Origin: Marthasterias glacialis
Lineage: Eukaryota > Echinodermata > Asteroidea > Forcipulatida > Asteriidae
Direction: 5' to 3'
Length of the DNA: 64,000 nt
NCBI GenBank assembly: GCA_911728455.2
Contig: OU452232.1
Coordinates: 7,617,226-7,681,225, forward strand
Position numbers and translations under genes: made by a program. Every line of letters begins with the position of its first letter. Position 1 is the stretch's first letter. Of the stretch, positions 55,441 to 64,000 are shown one piece after another. The notes under the pieces are model-generated. The model was not told the origin of the DNA, ran no database searches, and saw only the letters and a list, made by a program, of their open reading frames with translations.

Positions 55441-55918
55441 TGGTGAGTGCTTTTACTTTCATTCGGTAATGTCAGTCGGCAAATTTAGGTTCCCACACCC
55501 CGAAGAAAGTGCCTTCGCTACGCCGCTGCCCCAATCCCATGCATCGTTGATCATATGATAAAGTACTCAACCCTCACCCCATTTAAAACCTAGTCCCGGG
55601 CAAACATTTTTAAGACGTAGTCGATATCAAAGGTTATGAGATAATAGGGCCTTGTGCCCATGAGTTTTGTGGGGTGTTGTGTGGTCGTGCTGTAGGCCCA
55701 CCTACCCCTCCCCTCCACACATGTGGATATAGGCCCTGTATTGATAGATATTTTGCTGAAATTTGATAAGACAAAAGCAAGTGGAGTTTAACAGCTGCAG
55801 TGTAACCTGTGCAACATTGAAAATTAAATAAGAAAAATATACACTTAACGATTTTAAATCAAACAACCCGGTCGAGTCGCTTGTCATATCGGTACTTCAA
55901 CACAAGACCTAATCTTAC

Positions 55919-56140
55919 CTTTACTTTGCAGCAGTATCTTTCGTGTTTGAGTCTGTGAACGCGTATACACACATTGAAGAAGTGACGATGAATGAATTAG
56001 AGATCTGGAAGACTTTCCTTCGAAACCGGCGGGAAAAAAAGATGAAACCTTGTATTGATTCGGCGATGTCTGCCCGTAATGTACACCCTTGACTCGCCTT
56101 CCGTAGTCTGCTCAGCTGAACCGGTGGTTTGTTGCGCAAA
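55919..56140 (-). other. Possible minus-strand first exon
   Basis: A minus-strand donor (gtaaag|gtaagatt) at 55919 ends a less AT-rich stretch with a 72-codon frame from 56139. The upstream region to about 56460 is GC-richer than its surroundings, as promoter regions can be. Evidence is limited to one splice site. Confidence 0.2.
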
Positions 56141-56464
56141 CACGCACCGGCCTGTTAACGCAGCGATCCGCGACACTCGGCTGCAACCAGCCCAAGATTT
56201 GGATATAGAGAAAAAATATTTGCCTATGTGTTTATCCCCGCCGAGTAGCTGTCTCGATGATCCCCCACAATGCGTAGGGATAAGCGATCTAACTTCTTAT
56301 GCAGTGCTGTCCACAGTCAAACACCTGGACCTACGATTAATGCGAGGTGTGGAGCACGTGCCGAGGTTCCGGGTGTATTATACCGCCCGGTGTCATCGTC
56401 CCGTTCGTCAAATCATATCATGGCTTGCTTTTCGTTCTCCCTCCAGCGGACCATGTAACACGTG

Positions 56465-57240
56465 TTAAATTACGACATGTTTTCCTGAGCATGAGCCGGA
56501 TATTCTACTGTTTTTATTACAATGTACGGGATGGGTTGGGGTTTTTTGTTCTCCTTCTACTTTCTTTTGTGTGTTATTGATGCTCATTGGGAGGGATAGC
56601 ACAACGTTTGTGGGGGCTTTCATCAAGCGAGAATCTCAATTTCCGTGTTTGGAGAATCATTGTTCTCCCCCAAACACCAAATATTTTAGGGGAAAGTTTC
56701 ACTATCATTCATGTTTGTGTGTCTTCGTTTGTTTTGATGTATTCGTAGGTGAAACATAACGTAAATCATTGAGAAATAACGAGATGAACAAACTCTATTA
56801 AAAAATGTCAATTCACTCCCTGCACTGACGGATTGTGATTCTGACATCTAATCTCAATGAAGATGCCCACCATGACACCAATGCCCGGCCACAATTTTAC
56901 CAAAGGTGCTCGCTGCCATTATATCGCATGTCTTCTTGTTCTCTACCCCGATCTGATCCGAGGGGAAAACTGGGGTATGGAAACAGAATAATAAATAGCT
57001 GCGGGGGACACTTCAATTATATTAGTTTAAAGCTACCTCTCGAAGCATGTGGTGTGGTGTTTTTGCACAGGAAGTGATCACCACGCGATATTCCACGCGG
57101 CGAGTCTGAGATACCTCGTTCTTACAACACCCTTCAGGTATTTTACTATAGATGCAGGATAGTATAATAACAAGGCTTGAATGATAAATCATGAACTCTC
57201 CTTCCTATAGTCGAGGTTGGAGAGTATTCACTTCTGTTGT
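56465..57240. other. No feature seen
   Basis: Short frames only; no gene or repeat was recognised. Confidence 0.4.
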
Positions 57241-57249
57241 ACATGGGAG

Positions 57250-57515
57250 GGAATTCGCTTAAAGGATTTGCAATCAAATTGGTAAGATTGAAAATATAAA
57301 TGGTCACAGATTTTCGCATAATGGTATAAAGACGGTCATTGTAAAACCTTCCCTTGAAATATTTCTGATGTAAATGCTTTAGTTTTGAGAAAGGAGTAAA
57401 GCCGTACAATAAATTTTGATTTTGAAATTCGATATCTAAAAACAGTGAAAACATAAAATGGGGTTTTTCACTATTTGTCTCGTGACTCTGAAGACTTTTC
57501 ACGTGACTTCGATGA
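57250..57515. mobile_element. Second fragment of the gcataatggtataaag repeat
   Basis: cgcataatggtataaagacggtcattgtaaaaccttccc ... tttgagaaaggagtaaag ... tcgtgactctgaagacttttcacg shows the same succession of blocks as 8384-8530. Ends were not determined. Confidence 0.5.
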
Positions 57516-57519
57516 CAGA

Positions 57520-59285
57520 TCGAGCTTAAACTTTCACAGGCTTCATGTCAGCCAAACAAAGTGAGGATACCGGTCTTGTAGTTTAACTTTATTTGAATTG
57601 CATCCGGATTAGAAGTTGATTCTATCTCACTCATAAAACAAAACTTCGGGAGTATTGAACCTCTTGATTTATCTTTCTTCAACCTTGTTTTATATGGAAC
57701 AGTCCAACCGACCTAAAACACTATGCCTGCAATCATTCTTCGTAAGAAAAGCACAGTTCCTCCTTAAGCTGTTGTCTTCTTAAAGCAGCAATATGTTGTT
57801 ATAGGGAAATGATCTCAGCTCAGTGGAGCTAATAGAGTAAAGACTGTTTGTTCTCACTACATCGGCATGTTTATAAGCCCAATCGCGGTCCATCCTGTTC
57901 AGAATGGCTATTATCAACAAACCCGTAGACTACATGCCCCACAGGGCACTAATGAAAAAAATACCATACCAGTTCATGTAAGGACTGACAATTTAAGCAA
58001 TGAATTTAGTATGAAATATGGCGCGAATGACGGCTTAATTATACTGACCGGATATTTTGGGTTGTGATGGCGCGTGCGATTGGGAGAGAGGCGAGGGTGG
58101 AAGTCGACGATAACACCCCAAGGCGCCGATGAGTTCCAAGTCACTGGGTTCAATCTGTGATGACACTGCCGTTAAAAAAAAATCCTTAACACGGATTCCT
58201 GTTACGCTTATGTGATTCACGCTAATTTGACTTTGGCATCAGCAGCAGCATTAGCTCATGCACCAGGCAACATCATTAAGACTTTTATGCGACTGCGCAA
58301 TTAGCATCTTACCCAAAACATAGGTATTTTGTGAAGAAAGTTGAATATTGAAAATGAAGAAATCTGGAAGTAATACTGTCCATGTATCTTACACTTTGCT
58401 GTTAGTTTCAGGGGTGGGTCCATCATCGAATGATTCTCAGAAAGAGCTATTATTCCTTAAATATGTATAAATACATGTAAAATTTAAGTTGTTAAGTAAT
58501 TCTGAAACTACTCCGCGGTATAGTAGAACTATATTTATAACAGGGCAAGTTCTCACTTGAACAATCTGCTGTGTACCAAAGTAAATACACAAGGTGTTAC
58601 CGCAAACCGAGTATACAATTATACCTCACCATGCAATGCGTCCAAACTCGTTTAAGAACAATTTCATTTCGAATTGATTTTCAATCATTTATTCACATCA
58701 TTCTACCAACCTGTACGTTGCGTTACGTTTTGGTGAAACATCCAAAAACGGTTTTTGTTTCGTCTGAGATCCGGTACAGGCTCATGTCGGACTTATTTTG
58801 CTTGTGGCAATCAAATTAAGCAACGGTAGTTTTTTTCTATTGTTATTTCATCGCATTTGACAGAATTTTGGAGAACTGATATTAATATGACTTACAAGAA
58901 AGTTTTCAGTTTAAGACTAATCACCCGATTAATCTACCAATCTTGACCGTGATCTTAAGTATGGCCCCGTCCTTAATCAATATTCATAATATCACTACGT
59001 CACTAAACAAAAGTAGTCCCATAACAAAAGTTTGTAATTTTGTGTAATACTGATTAATATCTTACACTATTTTTTTTGTGAAAAAAGGGAGCAAGAATCA
59101 GTCTGTTTCTGATTAGCTGTTTAGATATGAAAACATCGCTTGCTTTTAAATCTGTCATCTAAAAGTGCCTCTTACCCCCAGGTGGTTTTAAATTGACACA
59201 CACACCGGTCATGTTTTGTTGGACAGCGATTTTATCCATAGTCTGAGATCCCTCTAGTCTTATGTCCTGTCCAATTTACGATCAA
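57520..59285. other. No supported gene
   Basis: AT-rich sequence with short, context-free frames. No inverted-repeat element was recognised. Confidence 0.4.
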
Positions 59286-59287
59286 AC

Positions 59288-59288
59288 C

Positions 59289-59325
<37 letters not shown>

Positions 59326-59335
59326 TCTCTCTCTG
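59288..59335. repeat. CT microsatellite
   Basis: About 23 CT units with one C interruption (ctccctct). Confidence 0.95.
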
Positions 59336-59865
59336 GCCTATCGGTCCAGTGACCAATTCCCCTTGTCCCGTATAAAAAGAGGTTGAATGAATCTTGATTG
59401 ACAACCATGCAACTGATTACACGCTTTACAACCGAAAAAAATATATACTTGTCGCTCTGAACCACAATTCCACGAGAAGTGAGATGAATAAAAGTAGCCC
59501 GGACTTTTGGAAAAAAACAAGTTAATGAAAGCGTTTGCCCAGAATCGAGATGGGTTTGTGACGCTGTACAAGTTTTTGTTTAATTCCTCCTTGGCCAGCT
59601 GCATACGAGAGTAACCCGCAGGCAAGATGCGAGTAATCTGGCAAAATTAGTTTTTTTGGTCACAAAGAAGAGTTCATTCGAAGAAATTGAGGCCTATTTT
59701 TGTTCCTTTTTGCTTATTGTCGTACATATGGGATTATGGTATTACTTGTAGCTGAACGTTACCGTGTACACCTTAAATTAAACCAACGGTTTTTCTGTGT
59801 CTGTGTGGGTGCCCTGATATTCGCTGCCTTATGGAGACATTAGACAAAAGGGAAAGCAAGGAACA

Positions 59866-60020
59866 ATGTGTCTCCATAGGGAAATTCTAAAGAGAGGGTT
59901 GCTCCACAAGGAATTTTGTGTACAAAGTCTATGGGAGGATGTTAACTACAGGGACAAAGGAAAGAACAAAAGAAGTCTCCACAATGATGCAAAAATAGGA
60001 ATGTGTGTGTGTGTGTGTGT
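59866..60020. repeat. Dispersed repeat shared with 37300-37470, ending in GT repeat
   Basis: See the blocks listed for 37300-37470. Here the copy ends in about nine GT units at 60002-60020. Confidence 0.6.
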
Positions 60021-60568
60021 GATTCTATTTTCTCCAAAGATATTCACCATTTTACTTCAAGATGAAGCATTATCTTTGCTTATGTTTTTAAACTTATCTG
60101 TGAGCAACTATTTCATGTTGTCAATTTGTTTGGTCCCAATTTAAACATTTAGTATGAACAGTTCTCAAATCCTCAGGATAAGTTTACCACAAAGTGCACA
60201 TTTTTTTCAACACAGATTCTTTCAAGAAAGGATTCCCTTGAAGGATTCTTTCAAGAGAGAACTTCTCTTGATGTTCATGATATCTCGTGGTATCTCGTGG
60301 CATCTAAGGGTATCCGTGATATCTTGACGTTTAAGTTGAAAAGCTTTTCATGAATATTCCGAGCTTGACATATCTCTTTATGGTATTTACATATTGTGCC
60401 AACCACCCACAGCCTTCCCCCATCCCATCCCTTCCAATCACCACCACCCTTGCACCGCACCGGCTAAAATTTAGCTCCAACCTCTTAGAAAAAAAAGGAA
60501 AACAAAAAACAAAACAAAACAAAAAATGAAAGGAAAATTCTACGCAATTTGTTGGAGGAGATGGGTGT

Positions 60569-60977
<409 letters not shown>

Positions 60978-61770
60978 TTGTTTTATTTATTTTTACAGGG
61001 CTAATATTAATTACCTCTTTCGCACCCAAGCTAGCAAATTCTGACTATTACCAACCATTACGTAAACGAGTTTACCAAATTAAGATATTCAATGCTAACG
61101 ATGAATCTATAGTGTGTGCGCCACAAATTTATGATTCTGTCAAAATAATCTTTATGTCCAGAATTCGTCTGGAATTTCATCGCAGCTGTTCAGCATACTG
61201 ATCTTTGTAATCTGAGGGGGGCTGCAGCATTCTGAAATTTGGTTTTCTTCAAAAAAAATCAATTCGCTTCTTTTTTTTTAGTGGTAGGATTACGGTGCGA
61301 GCATCACGTAAGGGTATTGAGTCTGTTCTCAACCGTGTTAGAAGTACAGTACACCTCCATACGGTTTATGAACTGAAGAATCGTATATACAATTTGATAT
61401 CATGGGATCGATCGTGTACAAATTGTTTAAACGGAAATAAAATATCATATGCTGTGAGTTGTCGTGATTGCATGAGATTGTGAGCCGATCTTCACTGATC
61501 AAGTGTTTATGTTTCCTGTAACATTCTACTTCACAACTTACCATGTGATTGTCAGTATGGATGGATACTCTGTTGAAGAGAAAGTAACAGTATTTTTCAA
61601 TCTCATATTACCCAATCTGATGACTTTCAAATAAGGCCTCAGTTTTTAAGAAAATGGTTGTTTTAATAAGACTCTGGACCCTAGAGTTGCAGTCTAGGTC
61701 GATTGGAAAACATTGTGACGTAGGACACATTCAGTACAGCATTTACTTCATTGAACAATCAAGAATGGCA
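60978..61770. other. No feature seen
   Basis: No gene or structured repeat was recognised. Confidence 0.4.
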
Positions 61771-61772
61771 AT

Positions 61773-62107
61773 CAGTGGCGTATCTAAGAAGGGCGGGGGC
61801 ACGTGCCCCCCAACTGATTTCCATGCCCCCGCCCCCTTTGAAATCTGGACTTTTGAGATTTACAAATTACCAGAATAAAATGTTACATTTTGTGAGCTTT
61901 TATGTAGTAATTTCAACGTTTGTAAAACTATTTTTTATTATTTACATGCAGAATGTATTTTGTTTTTACCTCAACACGTCAGAAGAGCGCCGAAAAGGGG
62001 CTTGTTTAGGAAAAATACAAACAGAAACTACAGTTTTAATTGGCCAAAAGTGCCCCCTAAGAAAAAAGGTGCCCCCCCCTGAAATTTTACCCAAGTTTAC
62101 GGCGCTG
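61773..62107. mobile_element. Relative of the element at 9949-10595, without the array
   Basis: CAGTGGCGTATCTAAG at the left and the inverted right end cagcgccgtaaacttggg are imperfect inverted termini. The interior shares aaaatgttacatttt, aatttcaacgtttgtaaaact, gaaaaggggcttgttta and aaaagtgcccccta with 10336-10550. No matching target duplication was seen. Confidence 0.68.
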
Positions 62108-62424
62108 GTAGAAATGTATTTTGCTTATGTATTGACAACTAATTTTGGCATTGGAACACTTTAGAACGCTAGGTGGCAGCAGGGTAGCAACCTAAGTAAA
62201 ACAAAACACTGTTGTTTACGTAGTTGTCTGCCCACAGTTCTGAGAACAATGGATTACGTAACGTTATGCGCCCCAGACAGTCTCAGATTGTGGTAATGGA
62301 TCCAATAATGAGAACAGTCACACCAAATAGCTATGGTGGGAATCTGTACTCTGTCTGGAGTAAAACAGGACAAAGAACAAAATCATCCACAATAGACGAA
62401 AAGCAGTACCTAGCTCGTATACCA

Positions 62425-62505
62425 TGCACCTAAATGTCACCTGGGCCTAAATGTAGCCCAAACCCTTTACCTAAATGTATCTCGGACCTAAATGTAGCCC
62501 CTACT
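62425..62505. repeat. Short cctaaatgta repeat
   Basis: cacctaaatgtcac, gcctaaatgtagccc, acctaaatgtatctcgg and acctaaatgtagcccc occur in succession with a period of about 18-21 bases. Four degenerate units. Confidence 0.6.
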
Positions 62506-62509
62506 CATG

Positions 62510-63690
62510 AACGGAAGCAATCCTCGTTAGGTTGTAGGAATATCATTATTGAGTGAAGGGGGTTGAACTTAACCTCTAACGGAATTGTTTTATAAAATGT
62601 CAACAAGAAAATCATGTTAAATTGTATAATTAATATAAATATTCGAATCGGCCATAAGCTTACAAAGGTTAGCCTAATGCTGCCAAAGATAAGCTCATTA
62701 TTCTTGAGCGTTGCCATGTTTTCCTTTAGCCGGGTGAGACGAGAGAAAGTGTGAGGTTGTATACTTGCATTATGACTTGATGTGACGCCTCTACAAGTAA
62801 TTGAAATTGACGTACCTTGTGGTTTAAGATCTAGTTAAGGTTTTAGGTGCACACAGAAGTAGACAATGTAAGTCCTGCGTTTTGCTTATAATCACCCATT
62901 TGTTGCTTTGGATTTTCAGCTCCATATCGCGTTCCATACTAAATAATTGATAACTGCCCATTTATTTTGATTAACACGGGAACTGTCGCCAGCATGTCGA
63001 ATGGTTTGATTAAGAATGGTGGAAAATGATTTCATTGTATGCTAGTGTTTTATCAGGATCGTATCCCTGGGTAACTTGTTGGCCTTCGGTGTACTCTAAT
63101 GCAGCAGATCATTTCGAAAAGCATAAAATAAAAGCATTTGACTCTGAGAAAGTTCTACAGTTACTAGTGCGAATCAAGTCATTATCGTTATTCCTGTAAC
63201 CGTTGCGCACCATTTCCTCTCGGTAAAATGGCCAACCATCATAAAAATGTCCACTTTATTGCCTCAATTGCTCCTAATAGCTGTTTTCGTGCGACCAATG
63301 GGCGACAACTTTTGCACAAGCTTGTCGAGTTAACCATAGGAAAGTGCCCCTCACGCTGAAAGTAAACACTGGTTCTAATAGTGACGGTAAGTCAGTAGTA
63401 ACACATTAAAAAACAACTTTTTAAATGCACTTCTATCTGCTGTTCTCTCTTAAAACTTCAGCTGGAAATTGTCGACAAACACATCCACAACAAAAATGAA
63501 AACACCTTTCTTTTTTAAGATCACAGAAACATTACTTGCATGCAGTGAAATGTGTTACAGAGCTGTTCTAAGGCATAGCATCTGATATATTTATTTTAGG
63601 AATTATCGGTTCAGCGTATAACTCTCCTGTTCAAAAGTGTACCTTTTGAGCTTAACTTTCTCTTTTTTCTTCTTTTTTTTCAATCAGTGT
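62510..63690. other. No feature seen
   Basis: AT-rich sequence without supported genes. Confidence 0.4.
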
Positions 63691-63699
63691 ATGAATCAC

Positions 63700-63960
63700 T
63701 GTATACTAAGTGCTCCTTGGAATCGTCAGGAGACACTTTTGCTGGGCTTCGAACCCACGACCCACGATGCCTAAACCAGTGATCTTGTCCAATGACGAGA
63801 AGCCAGCTCGATATTGGCAGTGTGGTACCGCAACATAACCAAAGCGAGGCAGCTCTTGCACCATTTAATACCAAACTTTCTAATGGTATCCTGACCAACG
63901 CTTGATATCTTTTTCAACCCAGATCGAATCCCACCCGAACTGGATTGCAGCATGCGGATC
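63700..63960 (-). mobile_element. Probable tRNA-derived SINE fragment
   Basis: On the minus strand gtgggttcgaagcccagc resembles a B box, preceded by cactggtttaggcatcgtggg. A homologous second copy was not found in the window, and the core shared by the SINEs at 28.7 and 54.1 kb is absent. It is a different or partial element. Confidence 0.4.
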
Positions 63961-64000
63961 AATTTGCCACTCTTCATTTTGAATTTTCCTTCAACAACTA

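Noticed and set aside
56055-56468. 137-codon plus-strand frame
   Set aside because: Starts without ATG, has no splice context or recognisable domain; the GC-rich composition explains its length.

Overview
The window is animal nuclear DNA, AT-rich and intron-rich, with no bacterial or organellar gene organisation. Coding exons are short islands with GT/AG borders. Most of the rest is short inverted-repeat elements, tRNA-derived SINEs, minisatellites and simple repeats. The repeat types resemble those of echinoderms, probably a sea star: TTAA-flanked elements opening with AGGGG, AGGCA or AGGAAC, elements ending in aatttcatagagctgctta, and SINEs with a shared core ending in gagcaagacactt. This assignment rests on recalled repeat style, not a search.

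Layout. 1-3905 (+): the C-terminal three exons of a membrane protein (gene 1) whose 5' part lies upstream of the window. 6250-11781 (+): a complete six-exon gene (gene 2) for a 239-residue four-helix membrane protein. Both proteins end in cytoplasmic tails with PPxY motifs and share intron positions and phases over the tail, so they look like tandem paralogues. 11.8-17.3 kb: nested inverted-repeat elements and a dead Tc1-type transposase. 17607-18674 (-): an intronless 355-residue rhodopsin-class peptide GPCR. Its 5' leader probably comes from one or more upstream non-coding exons. Candidates are at 20.1, 35.9-36.0 and 53.0-53.3 kb.

19-64 kb: no protein-coding gene could be supported. This half is a mosaic of repeats. 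It holds a 374-bp palindrome (21.6 kb), two copies of a GACCC-rich element with different interiors (22.2 and 40.1-41.2 kb, the latter inside a GAGTAC-rich region carrying a 37-copy 17-bp array), a palindrome-cluster element with a 6-bp target duplication (32.7 kb) and a 31-bp array with an inverted relative (36.8 and 27.3 kb). It also holds a pair of related elements, one interrupted by a 262-bp insertion and one empty (43.2 and 51.3 kb), a 560-bp foldback next to a Penelope-like GIY-YIG remnant (48.1-49.3 kb) and about 400 bp of TTTC/CT repeat (60.6 kb).

Functionally, the tetraspan pair and the GPCR are membrane proteins with no evident shared pathway. The PPxY tails suggest recruitment of WW-domain ubiquitin ligases or adaptors. 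The GPCR most resembles the bombesin/CCHamide/endothelin group, but its ligand cannot be read from sequence.
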